Assembly (NCBI GenBank): GCA_910575775.1
Contig: CAJTEY010000026.1
Span: forward strand, 1 to 59,396
Source of the DNA: Lachnospiraceae bacterium
GTDB lineage: Bacteria; Bacillota; Clostridia; Lachnospirales; Lachnospiraceae
DNA length: 59,396 nucleotides
Direction of reading: 5' to 3'
This document shows positions 51,337 to 59,396 of the stretch, in pieces. The number at the start of each line of letters is the position of its first letter. The first letter of the stretch is position 1. The position numbers and the translations under genes are program-made. Under the pieces are notes generated by a model that was not told the origin of the DNA, searched no databases, and saw nothing but the letters and a program-made list of their open reading frames with translations.

Positions 51337-53550
51337 ATGTGGAAAGATTATTCATCAGGCTATATTAAAAATAACCGTTCATCGGGCATGTCTGTTATGA
51401 TAGCGGCATTTATATCAGCTTTGCTGTTATCGCTGCTCTTAGGGTTATTTTATAACGCATGGAAGTACGAAATTGAAAGCATTGAACAGGAAGAAGGAGG
51501 CTGGCAGAGCAGGATTGTCGGGGCATTTACCCAGGAAGATATGGAATCCATAAAGAATTTTGCCAATGTCAAAGACGTCGTCATCAGTGAGAAAGGAGCG
51601 CAGATTCCGGAACCTGTGATAGATATTTATTTTGATGACATGGGGGCTGTCCTCGACGATACGATGCAGATAGCCGGAGTTTTGGGTGTTTCATCGGAAA
51701 AGGTTATTTATAACCATGAGCTTCTGGCAATGTACATGATACGTGATCCTCAGGATACTGCGCCAAGACTGCTTTTTCCGTTGTTTATACTGATAACCGG
51801 ACTTGCATCTTTTTCATTAATTATAGTAATCCATAATTCTTTTGCAGTGTCTATGAATGCAAGAATCCATCAGTTTGGTATTTTTTCCAGCATCGGAGCC
51901 ACACCAAAACAGATACGCGCATGTCTTTTGCAGGAAGCGGCTGCATTATGTATTCTGCCGATTTTAATTGGGAATCTGCTTGGTATTCTAATCAGTATGG
52001 GAATTATACATATGGTGAATAGTTTACTGGGGAGTGATGTGGCAGGCAGGCGTGAAGCGGTTTTTGGCTATCACCCGTTAGTTTTAGTGGCGACACTTCT
52101 TTTGACAGTGGTGACAATATGGATTTCCGCATGGATGCCAGCCAGAAAATTAAGCAGACTGACGCCGCTTGAAGCGATTAAAAATACAGGAGAATTACAG
52201 TTAAAGCGTAAGAAAAAATCTCCGCTGCTTACCTGCCTTTTTGGATTGGAAGGAGAATTGGCAGGTGGAGCACTGAAAGCACAGAAAAGAGCTTTACGGA
52301 CAGCATCGCTCAGTCTGATATTCTCTTTTCTTGCCTTTACCATTATGCAGTCCTTTTTTGCACTTTCAGGAATCAGCAGAAGGGAAACTTATTTTGAACG
52401 TTATCAGGGTGTTTGGGACATTATGGTTACAGTAAAGGATACGGATGTGGATTCTTTTAGTGAGGCACAAAAATTACAGGAGATTTCCGAAATAAGAAGT
52501 GTCATTGTATATCAGAAAGCAATGGCAAAAAGAATCATTGCAGAGGATGAAATAAGCGAAGATATGAAGTCCTTCGGTGGTTTTGCTGTAGCCGGGGATA
52601 ATTATGTGAGGAAGACGGATGGAGGATGGCTCGTAAATGTTCCCATTGTCATACTGGATGATGCGAGTTTTTTAGCGTACTGTGAACAGATTGGCATCAC
52701 GCCGCAGCTTAATGGGGCAGTTATATGGAATCAGATACGTGATGTTACAAATCCGGATTTCAGGCATCCACGATATATGCCCTATGTGAAAGGGGAAAAT
52801 GCAGTAAGTATTTTAAGACAGTCCGGCAAGGAAGAAATGACAGCAGAGGTCCCGGTTTTGTCCTATACGGAGAAAGTGCCTGTTTTAAGAGAGGAGTACG
52901 CAACGCTTGATTATTATGAACTGGTGCATTTTATTCCCGCATCTTTGTGGAAAGAGATCAAGGGGCAGATTGGAGGCAGCGAGGAGGATTCCTATATCTG
53001 TATGCTTGGCAGGGAAAATGTGACATCAGGGGAATTGGATGCTTTGCAGGGGCAGGTAGACAGCCTTATTGCGGGAAACTATAAGACAGAAAGTGAAAAC
53101 CGTATTCAGGAAGCAGAAGTGAATGATAAACAGATACATGGAATGATGACAATCTTTGGCGGTTTCTGTGTCCTGCTTGCGATGATTGGTATTGGAAATG
53201 TGTTTTCCAATACACTGGGCTTTGTCCGTCAGAGAAAAAGGGAATTTGCAAGGTATATGTCTGTTGGAATGACACAGGGTGAAATCAAAAAAATGTTCTG
53301 CGTGGAGGCGCTTACCATTGCAGGGCGTCCGATTTTAATCACCCTTCCGCTTGCAGCTATTACAGTGGGGTATATGCTGAAGATAAGCTATGTTGAAGTG
53401 GGGACATTTCTTGCCGAAGCTCCACTCATTCCGATTATGATTTTTATGCTGGCTATCTGGGGAATTGTGGCATTTGCATATTATCTTGGCTGGCGCAATA
53501 TACGTAAAATCGACTTAGCTGAGGTTTTGCGGGATGATACAATGATGTAA
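51337..53550 (+). CDS. FtsX-like ABC transporter permease
   Basis: The product has 737 residues. An N-terminal helix near 20-42 and a cluster of helices at about 145-275 include the FtsX segment with SSIGATPKQIRACLLQEAAAL. A fifth helix near 325-345 precedes a large external domain (about 350-590). Helices at about 605-625, 665-685 and 700-720 close the protein. This layout is typical of two-component-controlled peptide exporters. The external domain is the likely substrate-recognition part. Confidence 0.93.
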   Translation: MWKDYSSGYIKNNRSSGMSVMIAAFISALLLSLLLGLFYNAWKYEIESIEQEEGGWQSRIVGAFTQEDMESIKNFANVKDVVISEKGAQIPEPVIDIYFDDMGAVLDDTMQIAGVLGVSSEKVIYNHELLAMYMIRDPQDTAPRLLFPLFILITGLASFSLIIVIHNSFAVSMNARIHQFGIFSSIGATPKQIRACLLQEAAALCILPILIGNLLGILISMGIIHMVNSLLGSDVAGRREAVFGYHPLVLVATLLLTVVTIWISAWMPARKLSRLTPLEAIKNTGELQLKRKKKSPLLTCLFGLEGELAGGALKAQKRALRTASLSLIFSFLAFTIMQSFFALSGISRRETYFERYQGVWDIMVTVKDTDVDSFSEAQKLQEISEIRSVIVYQKAMAKRIIAEDEISEDMKSFGGFAVAGDNYVRKTDGGWLVNVPIVILDDASFLAYCEQIGITPQLNGAVIWNQIRDVTNPDFRHPRYMPYVKGENAVSILRQSGKEEMTAEVPVLSYTEKVPVLREEYATLDYYELVHFIPASLWKEIKGQIGGSEEDSYICMLGRENVTSGELDALQGQVDSLIAGNYKTESENRIQEAEVNDKQIHGMMTIFGGFCVLLAMIGIGNVFSNTLGFVRQRKREFARYMSVGMTQGEIKKMFCVEALTIAGRPILITLPLAAITVGYMLKISYVEVGTFLAEAPLIPIMIFMLAIWGIVAFAYYLGWRNIRKIDLAEVLRDDTMM

Positions 53551-53588
53551 AATGTGTTATACTATGGGGGAGCTTTCAGGAAACAAGG

Positions 53589-53756
53589 ATGAGAAGCAGA
53601 TGGAACGGTCTGTATGTAGCGGGCTTATATGTGGCTCTGCGGACAGCCGTGGTGTGGTGTTCCCCGAAGGGATATGAGGACTACAGGGTGGCAGCAATTG
53701 TGCCGGCTGTCCAGTATTTGGTCAGTGCCTTGCTGCTGTATTCTGTCGGAAGCTGA
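53589..53756 (+). CDS. Small hydrophobic protein (55 aa), possibly a gene remnant
   Basis: The frame starts at ATG 53589 with a weak CAGGA site and encodes MRSRWNGLYVAGLYVALRTA followed by a second hydrophobic helix (AAIVPAVQYLVSALLLY). It reads like the C-terminal part of a two-helix membrane protein and may be truncated at the 5' side. Confidence 0.35.
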   Translation: MRSRWNGLYVAGLYVALRTAVVWCSPKGYEDYRVAAIVPAVQYLVSALLLYSVGS

Positions 53757-53846
53757 AAGCGAAAGAAGCGGGGGTAGTAGATTTTAAGACAAACGACAGG
53801 GTCTTCATCCTGCCGGTGATGATGAAAAATGAAAGGAGAGAGGAAG

Positions 53847-54494
53847 ATGGATTTCGGAGTGACAGATAAATTGGGAGGGAACCATCTGGCGGAGCGGTAT
53901 CGGAAGAGTGCGGCGGCTGATAAGAATGGAGGCGTGAGTTTTGCGGAGCTTGCAGCGGCGAAAGCGGTGGGGCAGCCAAATGTATCAGTAATGAGTTTTA
54001 AGGATATGTGGCAGACGAGGTATCCCGGAGCCTGCTACAACGTGATGGATACATCCAAGATTGACGGTTCCTTATGGGGGAGGAATGATTATCCGTGGGA
54101 TAAGTATTTCAGCAATAATGCGGATGCTTCGGTTCTGGACTGGAAACCATCGGGTGCGGAGCCTGCCATGCTTGACCCTAAAGTGCAGGCAAAAATCAAT
54201 TCCACCATAGGCAAGAAAGCGATTGTTGTACCGCCGGAACTGGAAGAAAAGATGAAGAATGACCCGGAACTGGCAAAGAGTGTCATGGCAAAGGTTGAGG
54301 GGTTTATTGCAGAGCAGGATATTATGAATCCAAATCCCCGGAAGGGTTATCTGATTGCATTGGATGGAAATGGGGATATCGCGCACGCCTGCGTGACAAG
54401 TGAAAAAATGTCAGTGTCATCAGCGGAATTCGTGGAAGCCCGCAAAGCAAGGGAAGAAAAGCGCGCTGAGTATGAAAGGGCGTTACCAGAATAG
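53847..54494 (+). CDS. Hypothetical protein related to the one at 7634
   Basis: The ATG at 53847 follows AAGGAG by eight bases. The 215-residue product is soluble, with AKINSTIGKKAIVVPPELEE and then KMKNDPELAKSVMAKVEGF in the middle and GYLIALDGNGDIAHACVTS near residue 170. Both blocks align by eye with the first gene behind the BlaI/BlaR1 pair at 5.9 kb, but the charged coiled coil and the LDLKI tail are absent here. No regulator gene is adjacent. Function is unknown. Confidence 0.6.
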   Translation: MDFGVTDKLGGNHLAERYRKSAAADKNGGVSFAELAAAKAVGQPNVSVMSFKDMWQTRYPGACYNVMDTSKIDGSLWGRNDYPWDKYFSNNADASVLDWKPSGAEPAMLDPKVQAKINSTIGKKAIVVPPELEEKMKNDPELAKSVMAKVEGFIAEQDIMNPNPRKGYLIALDGNGDIAHACVTSEKMSVSSAEFVEARKAREEKRAEYERALPE

Positions 54495-54587
54495 ATATGG
54501 GAAAACAGGTAAATATTTCATCTTTACATAAGAACATATGTTTGATAACATAATATTACATTCATCAGCGGGGAGGAGGTGAAGGGA

Positions 54588-54887
54588 ATGGAAGAGAGGC
54601 TTTTCGAGGGGCGTCTGGAAGACCGGCAGGAAAATATCCCGATCCAGATGATGACGCTGACAGATCGTGACGGCAGAATGACGCCGCTGTGGTTCCGGCT
54701 GGAAACGGAAGAGCATGAAGTTAGGACATGCCGGATTGAGCAGGTCGTGTCAAGAGATGAGAAGAAGTATGTGGGTGTGAGGGAGAAACAGTTTATCTGT
54801 AAAACCAGGTTGGGAAAGGCTTGTAAAACCCTGGAGATGCGTTATAGCGTGGAAACCCAGAAATGGCGGATCTTCCAGTTCCTGTAG
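54588..54887 (+). CDS. Small protein coupled to a Y-family DNA polymerase
   Basis: The ATG at 54588 is placed ten bases behind GGAGG. The 99-residue product begins MEERLFEGRLEDRQENIPIQ and is beta-rich (MTPLWFRLETEEHEVRTCRIE). It ends inside or just before the polymerase gene, so the two are translationally coupled. Position recalls YolD-like partners of Firmicutes polymerases, but the sequence does not clearly match them. It may modulate the polymerase. Confidence 0.55.
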   Translation: MEERLFEGRLEDRQENIPIQMMTLTDRDGRMTPLWFRLETEEHEVRTCRIEQVVSRDEKKYVGVREKQFICKTRLGKACKTLEMRYSVETQKWRIFQFL

Positions 54888-56179
54888 CGGTGGGAAAATA
54901 TGTGTTCCATATAGACGTCAACAGCGCGTTCCTTTCCTGGACTGCGGCGTACCGGGTGGATGTGCTGGGCGAAAAGGAGGATATCAGAAAAATACCGAGC
55001 ATTGTAGGCGGAGATCAGGAGAAGCGCCACGGAATTGTTCTTGCCAAAAGCAGCCCGGCGAAGAAATACGGCATAAAGACAGGGGAGCCGGTGGCAGCGG
55101 CGCAGAAGAAATGCCCCGGCCTGGTGATTGTGCCGCCGGATTACGGGTTATATGTCAGGTCATCCCGCGCTTTCATAAAAATACTGCAGGAGTACAGCGA
55201 CAATGTGATTCAGTACAGCATTGACGAGGCGTGGGTTGTATTCGAGGGGTTTGAAAAACTGTATGGCTGCGGTCAGATGGTGAATATGGCCTATGAACTG
55301 AAGGATCGGATCAGGGAGGAGCTGGGATTTACCGTAAATGTCGGCATTTCCACAAACTTTCTGCTGTCCAAGATGGCAGGGGATTTTTCCAAGCCGGATA
55401 AAGTACACACCCTTTTCCCGGAGGAGGTCGAGGAGAAAATGTGGCCGCTCCCCGTCGCAGACCTGTTTCTGGCAGGACGGGCTACGGTCGAGAGGCTGCA
55501 CAGCGTAGGCATACAGACAATCGGAGAACTTGCCAGGGCCGATGAGGGAATGATCCGGGCGCATTTGAAAAAACATGGGGTGACAATCCAGGGGTTTGCC
55601 AGAGGAGGAGACCTGGAACCGGCGATGATTTCCCACGAGGCAAATAAAGGCTACGGAAACAGTATGACAGCGCCGGTGGATATTGTGACAGAGGAGTATG
55701 CGAGACATCTGCTGCTTTCCCTGAGTGAGACCGTGGGCACGAGACTCAGGAGCGACGGGGTGATGATTGGCGTGGTCAGCGTACATCTGACAACCTGTGA
55801 GTTTAAGCGGATGAATAAGCAGATGCAGTTAGACTCTCCTACGAACATTACGGAGGAAATCTATGAGGCGGCAAGCATCCTTTTTGGCAGGCTGTGGGAT
55901 AAAAAGACGCCGCTCAGACAGTTGGGGGTTCACACCACAGGGGTACAGGAAAATGCAGGCCGTCAGTACAGTATTTTTGATCTGGAAAAAAGTGACAGAC
56001 TGGAAAAATTGGACAGGGCGGTGGATCAGATTCGCGGAAAATATGGAGAGGACGCGATTTTCCGTGCCAGTTTCTTAAAAGGAAATGTATCCCATATGAG
56101 CGGCGGACTGAATAAAGAGAGGCGCAGCGGGGTTACATTAGGGATAGACGTTGATGGCGAAAACGTCAGGGATCTCTGA
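54863..56179 (+). CDS. Y-family DNA polymerase (DinB/UmuC type)
   Basis: The product has up to 438 residues. Either ATG 54863, overlapping the previous gene by 25 bp, or GTG 54890 (GKYVFHIDVN at the active-site start) is the start. Catalytic acidic residues lie in HIDVNSAFLSW and YSIDEAW near residue 119. A helix-hairpin-helix region follows (VERLHSVGIQTIGELARADEG), then the little-finger domain from about 235. It is a translesion polymerase acting on damaged templates. It is followed by a SRAP gene, so the three genes form a damage-tolerance operon. Confidence 0.9.
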   Translation: MADLPVPVAVGKYVFHIDVNSAFLSWTAAYRVDVLGEKEDIRKIPSIVGGDQEKRHGIVLAKSSPAKKYGIKTGEPVAAAQKKCPGLVIVPPDYGLYVRSSRAFIKILQEYSDNVIQYSIDEAWVVFEGFEKLYGCGQMVNMAYELKDRIREELGFTVNVGISTNFLLSKMAGDFSKPDKVHTLFPEEVEEKMWPLPVADLFLAGRATVERLHSVGIQTIGELARADEGMIRAHLKKHGVTIQGFARGGDLEPAMISHEANKGYGNSMTAPVDIVTEEYARHLLLSLSETVGTRLRSDGVMIGVVSVHLTTCEFKRMNKQMQLDSPTNITEEIYEAASILFGRLWDKKTPLRQLGVHTTGVQENAGRQYSIFDLEKSDRLEKLDRAVDQIRGKYGEDAIFRASFLKGNVSHMSGGLNKERRSGVTLGIDVDGENVRDL

Positions 56180-56231
56180 GCGGATTGGATCAGAGATGAT
56201 AAAAACGGATGGGAAGGATGCAGGGCAGGGT

Positions 56232-56828
56232 ATGTGCGGAAGATTTTATATCGATGATGAGACGGCGCGGGAGATCGAAAAGATCGTAAGAATAATCGAC
56301 CGTCAGAATGCCAAAACAGGGGAAGTACATCCCTCGGAACCGGCTTTGGTATTGCGGGCAGACCAGGACAGCATGGTGGCGGAGGCGCTTAAGTGGGGCT
56401 ATGAGTCAGCCAGAAAAAATACGCTGATTTTTAATGCCAGAAGCGAAACCGTGAGAGAGCGACCTATGTTCCGCTATGATTATGAAACACGTCGCTGTCT
56501 GATTCCGGCATCTAAGTTTTATGAGTGGAAGGACACCGGGGCAAAGAAAAAGGAGAAGTATGAATTTTTTGTGCCGGATGAGATTTTGTATCTGGCAGGG
56601 ATTTATCACAAAGACCCGGCGGGTGACCGTTTTACCATTCTCACAAGAGAAGCGCAGGGGTGTATGACCGGGATACACAGCCGGATGCCGCTGATCATTC
56701 GCGAAGCGGACAGGGAGGCATGGCTCTTTTCGCGGGAGGAAGCGGAAAAACTGTTGGACAGCTGCTTTGCGGAATTACGGAGGCAGAAAAGCGGGGGAGG
56801 GGAGTATCGGCAGATGAGCCTGTTTTAG
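56232..56828 (+). CDS. SOS response-associated peptidase (SRAP, YedK/HMCES family)
   Basis: The start is fixed at 56232, because SRAP proteins expose Cys2 after removal of Met and the sequence MCGRFYIDD begins here. A start at 56151 would bury the Cys. The 198-residue product also has NARSETV near 79, PASKFYEWK near 100 and SRMPLII near 152, the family's catalytic and DNA-binding motifs. It forms a thiazolidine crosslink with abasic sites in single-stranded DNA and protects them. It is next to the Y-family polymerase, which fits joint action at lesions. Confidence 0.92.
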   Translation: MCGRFYIDDETAREIEKIVRIIDRQNAKTGEVHPSEPALVLRADQDSMVAEALKWGYESARKNTLIFNARSETVRERPMFRYDYETRRCLIPASKFYEWKDTGAKKKEKYEFFVPDEILYLAGIYHKDPAGDRFTILTREAQGCMTGIHSRMPLIIREADREAWLFSREEAEKLLDSCFAELRRQKSGGGEYRQMSLF

Positions 56829-56975
56829 AACGGGATCGGAGCATATTTTGACAAAAAGCTACAATATTACAGTGTAAAAAGATTCACATTTTCTATGTTA
56901 ATATAAATTTTGATACAGATATATTTCCACAGGGCATTTGTTTTTGATACTTTTCAAGGATCAGGAGATAAGGCA

Positions 56976-57278
56976 ATGATTGATAAACAAACGTTTCATC
57001 CCCTAAATTATATCAAAAAGGAAGAGTACTCTGGCAGTATGGAGGGGATGCGTTATCTGTTAAAGAAGGTGAAGAGCGGTGAGGCGGATGTGATCCGTGT
57101 GACCGTCTGGCCGGAACCTCTCGGCATATTCCGTACGTCCGAGGAAAAGAAAACATCAACGGAAGTGCCCCTTACAGCGGAGGGCGTGGAACAGGCGGCA
57201 GACTGGATTAACGAGCAGTATGAGACGAAAAAAGACTACTGGCTGGAAAACCTGCACAAACCGTGGACAGAAGAGTGA
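56976..57278 (+). CDS. Conserved hypothetical protein (100 aa)
   Basis: The ATG at 56976 follows CAGGAG by eight bases. The protein begins MIDKQTFHPLNYIKKEEYSG, has no signal peptide or membrane segment and includes VIRVTVWPEPLGIFRT near residue 40. Such small proteins are common near repair or housekeeping genes of Lachnospiraceae, but the role is not known. Confidence 0.65.
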   Translation: MIDKQTFHPLNYIKKEEYSGSMEGMRYLLKKVKSGEADVIRVTVWPEPLGIFRTSEEKKTSTEVPLTAEGVEQAADWINEQYETKKDYWLENLHKPWTEE

Positions 57279-57334
57279 TTTTCCACAAGATTAACATAAA
57301 TATTTGGTCATATTGTGGAAAATGTAGAAAAATC

Positions 57335-57364
57335 TTGCATTTTGGCAGAAACACGGTATATAAT
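57335..57364 (+). promoter_or_regulatory. Promoter of the 91-aa hypothetical gene
   Basis: TTGCAT (57335-57340) and TATAAT (57359-57364) are separated by 18 bases. Confidence 0.65.
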
Positions 57365-57429
57365 GGGTAAAGATAGTTAACATAAAGCTAATCGCGGCAT
57401 AAGAGAATGAGGGGCTTGGAGGTAGCGAT

Positions 57430-57705
57430 ATGGCAGCGCTGAATTTCAATGCGTTATTTTTTAATCATGAGATATCTTTCTGCAAGGTGTATAATGCGGA
57501 GAGTAAAGATCAGCTGGAAAAACTTTTGGTTTCCAATCGTATTTCTTTTTTTATTGAGTGGCCGGAACAGAGCTTCTGGGAGCGTTTCTTTGGAGGCATT
57601 GGAAGCAGACAGAAAGTATTCACCATACATATCAACGAGGCGGACACCACTCTCGCCAAAGATCTGGCAGAAGGGATCGAGAGTATACAGATTGCGTCAG
57701 CATAG
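57430..57705 (+). CDS. Conserved hypothetical protein (91 aa)
   Basis: The ATG is preceded by TTGGAGGTAGCGAT, a good ribosome site. The soluble product has SFFIEWPEQSFWERFFGGIG near residue 38 and a helix-rich end. It has its own promoter and terminator, so it is transcribed alone. The family is not recognised. Confidence 0.65.
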   Translation: MAALNFNALFFNHEISFCKVYNAESKDQLEKLLVSNRISFFIEWPEQSFWERFFGGIGSRQKVFTIHINEADTTLAKDLAEGIESIQIASA

Positions 57706-57740
57706 TACAGATGTTATAAAAGTAAAGAGTATGATAAAAT

Positions 57741-57768
57741 GACCCTGGGAGTTTTCCCGGGGTTTTAT
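57741..57768 (+). terminator. Intrinsic terminator
   Basis: CCCTGGGA (57743-57750) pairs with TCCCGGGG (57755-57762), followed by TTTTATG. It ends the 91-aa gene. Confidence 0.75.
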
Positions 57769-57841
57769 GCGTGGTCTGTGACCGGGCTGGCGTGAGGCAG
57801 AGGGGAACGGACTGCGGGACGATCAGAGAAAGGAATTGAAA

Positions 57842-59101
57842 ATGGAGAAGAAGAGAACATTCAGCCGCGAGGCGGGAAGAGAGACAGGAGAGAGACGGCA
57901 GAGTCTTTGCACGGTTTCAAAAAAATGCGGCGGTTGTCAGTATGTGGATGTACCTTATGAGGAACAGCTAAAAAAGAAACAGCGGCAGACAGAGCAGCTT
58001 TTAAAAGAATTTGGAAAGGTTAGGCCGATCATCGGAATGGAGCATCCGGCCCATTATCGGAATAAAGTGCATGCAGTCTTCGATTTCCAGAAGGGAAAGG
58101 GAATCGTTTCCGGGATCTATCAGGAAAAGAGCCATCGGGTCGTGCCTGTGCAGAGCTGCCTTCTGGAAGACCAGAAAGCGGGAGAGATTATTCTGTCTGT
58201 GCGGGAGCTTGCAAAGTCTTTTAAGATCAAGGCTTACAATGAGGACAGCGGATATGGTCTGCTGCGGCATGTGCTTGTCCGTGTGGGCCATGTCACGGGG
58301 GAGATTATGGTGGTGCTTGTGCTGGGATCACCGATTCTTCCTTCCAAGAAAAATTTTGTAAATGAGTTATGTAAACTACACCCGGAAATAACAACCATTC
58401 TGATCAATGTAAATAACAAGAGAACAAGCATGGTGCTTGGTGAGAAGGAGCAGGTGATTTACGGGAAGGGCTATATTGAGGATGAGCTCTGCGGCAGACG
58501 GTTTAAGATATCTGCGAAATCCTTCTATCAGGTTAATTCTGTGCAGACGGAAGCGCTCTATGCAAAGGCGGCAGAGTATGCGCAGCTTACAGGCAGGGAA
58601 ACGGTAGTGGATGCTTACTGCGGTATTGGTACAATAGCCCTGGCGGTAGCTGGGAAGGCAGGGAAGGTGATTGGCGTGGAGTTGAACAGGGACGCGGTGC
58701 GGGATGCCGTTGCAAATGCCAGAATCAATCGGATCAATAACGCGGATTTTTATCAGAACGATGCGGGTAGATTTCTGACTCAGATGGCGGATGCAGGTGA
58801 ACAGGTGGACGTGGTTTTTCTGGATCCGCCAAGGAGCGGCAGCACAGAGGAGTTTTTGGATGCGCTGATTCAGATCAGTCCGAAGCGGGTGGTTTACATT
58901 TCCTGTGAGCCGGAAACACTGGCGAGGGATTTGAAATATTTGACGGGTAAGAGCCGTTACCGGGTGCAGGAGATCACGCCGGTGGATATGTTTCCGTATA
59001 CGGGGAACGTGGAGACATGCGTCCTTTTGTCGCGTAAAAAATCAAGTGGCAAATCCACTAAGATTGAGATAGAAATTGACCTAAGCGAAGCGGATAGGTG
59101 A
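57842..59101 (+). CDS. rlmD: 23S rRNA (uracil-C5)-methyltransferase RlmD family, 3' end possibly cut
   Basis: The 419-residue product has the iron-sulfur Cys cluster start (CTVSKKCGGCQYVDVPYEEQ near residue 20-38), a TRAM-less RumA-like middle and the SAM motif VDAYCGIGTIALAVA near 258. It also has FLDPPRSGS near 327 and the catalytic Cys in VYISCEPETLARDLKYL near 353. It methylates a specific uracil in 23S rRNA. The normal end of Clostridia members carries an additional ~30-residue helix after the KIEIEIDLSEAD-type motif; here the frame stops right there, near an IS21-type gene. The catalytic part is complete. Confidence 0.9.
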   Translation: MEKKRTFSREAGRETGERRQSLCTVSKKCGGCQYVDVPYEEQLKKKQRQTEQLLKEFGKVRPIIGMEHPAHYRNKVHAVFDFQKGKGIVSGIYQEKSHRVVPVQSCLLEDQKAGEIILSVRELAKSFKIKAYNEDSGYGLLRHVLVRVGHVTGEIMVVLVLGSPILPSKKNFVNELCKLHPEITTILINVNNKRTSMVLGEKEQVIYGKGYIEDELCGRRFKISAKSFYQVNSVQTEALYAKAAEYAQLTGRETVVDAYCGIGTIALAVAGKAGKVIGVELNRDAVRDAVANARINRINNADFYQNDAGRFLTQMADAGEQVDVVFLDPPRSGSTEEFLDALIQISPKRVVYISCEPETLARDLKYLTGKSRYRVQEITPVDMFPYTGNVETCVLLSRKKSSGKSTKIEIEIDLSEADR

Positions 59102-59126
59102 ATATTCTCGTGCGGTAACACCGCAA

Positions 59127-59158
59127 GTCCGGCAGGCAGGAAACCGCCTGTCCGGACT
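59127..59158. repeat. Perfect inverted repeat between rlmD and istB
   Basis: GTCCGGCAGGC and GCCTGTCCGGAC enclose eight bases. It lies between the stops of the two convergent genes and may act as a terminator without a T-run or mark the end of the IS. Confidence 0.5.
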
Positions 59159-59180
59159 AACGGAAACCACTTGTGCGAGT

Positions 59181-59396
59181 TTACTCGCGTAATGTTTTGT
59201 CTAAGCCATATACCTCACGCATTGAGATGTCATGTTCGGCATCAATGCTTGTGATATTGATACGATAACTGTCATGGGCAATACGGTCAATGATTGCATC
59301 TGCCAAAGGACTGGCATCGCCACCAAGTTGGTCATACCATTCCTCGAACTCATACTGGGAACAGAAAATCGTAGATGATTTCCTGCGTCTTCTGTG
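59181..59396 (-). CDS. istB: IS21-family helper ATPase IstB, C-terminal part, cut by the window edge
   Basis: The minus-strand frame reads TIFCSQYEFEEWYDQLGGDA, then SPLADAIIDRIAHDSYRINI and a stop at 59181. This is the IstB C-terminus (sensor region and lid). The Walker motifs lie beyond the edge. It implies an IS21-type element extending to the right, with its left end close to the rlmD stop. Confidence 0.85.
   Translation of the reverse strand, partial: HRRRRKSSTIFCSQYEFEEWYDQLGGDASPLADAIIDRIAHDSYRINITSIDAEHDISMREVYGLDKTLRE

Overview
The window looks like chromosome from a gut-type member of the Lachnospiraceae (Clostridia, Firmicutes). Supporting signs are strong GGAGG ribosome sites, a T-box in front of thrS, a ribosomal-protein-type leader in front of infC-rpmI-rplT, BlaI/BlaR1 pairs, DUF1540 proteins, and remnants of Clostridia-type conjugative elements with large serine recombinases. 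The genus cannot be fixed from this sequence.

Bases 1 to about 5,700 are accessory DNA. They hold the tail of an unknown gene, a compact promoter-palindrome-hairpin-terminator unit that may be a small RNA or leader, a DUF3800 protein, a low-GC PIN-like protein lying between two clusters of ~20-bp iteron-like repeats, and an HxlR regulator divergent from two tandem radical SAM paralogues.

From 5,930 to 10,820 a BlaI repressor and a BlaR1-type membrane peptidase head a set of unfamiliar cytoplasmic-looking proteins and a small membrane protein. Two of these proteins share the C-terminal motif LD[LM]KI. A relative of the first of them is at 53.8 kb, and a decayed gene of similar appearance is at 21.7 kb. 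From 10,913 to 18,000 there are an intact IS3-type element, a low-GC lipoprotein with SLH-like and SH3-like regions, and two diverged IS1595-like transposases on either side of an Mrr-type nuclease. From 18,030 to 24,900 lies a graveyard of conjugative elements: a serine recombinase with a one-base frameshift fused to a truncated sigma factor, a second BlaI/BlaR1 pair, decayed small genes, a paired promoter-like repeat, and a broken IS481-like transposase whose first catalytic Asp appears to be lost.

From 24,980 to 35,850 come a lipoprotein and then a catabolic locus for mannose-containing glycans: a divergent LacI regulator, two CUT1 permeases, a binding lipoprotein, a GH130 enzyme and a GH38 alpha-mannosidase. 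Elaborate intercistronic RNA structures bracket the binding-protein gene. The inferred pathway is import of manno-oligosaccharides followed by phosphorolysis or hydrolysis in the cytoplasm.

From 36,000 to 48,500 is core chromosome: a SEC-C protein, T-box with a 49-aa ORF and thrS, a GT-C glycosyltransferase, a DUF1540 protein, a lipoprotein, two secreted paralogues, infC (probable AUU start)-rpmI-rplT, pepD, an EAL protein with a degenerate GGDEF domain, and tRNA-Pro(AGG). From 48,500 to 53,550 a two-component system is followed by an ABC exporter. From 53,590 to the end are a small-protein/Y-family-polymerase/SRAP repair operon, small conserved genes, and rlmD, which appears clipped at its 3' end next to a partial IS21-type istB at the window edge.
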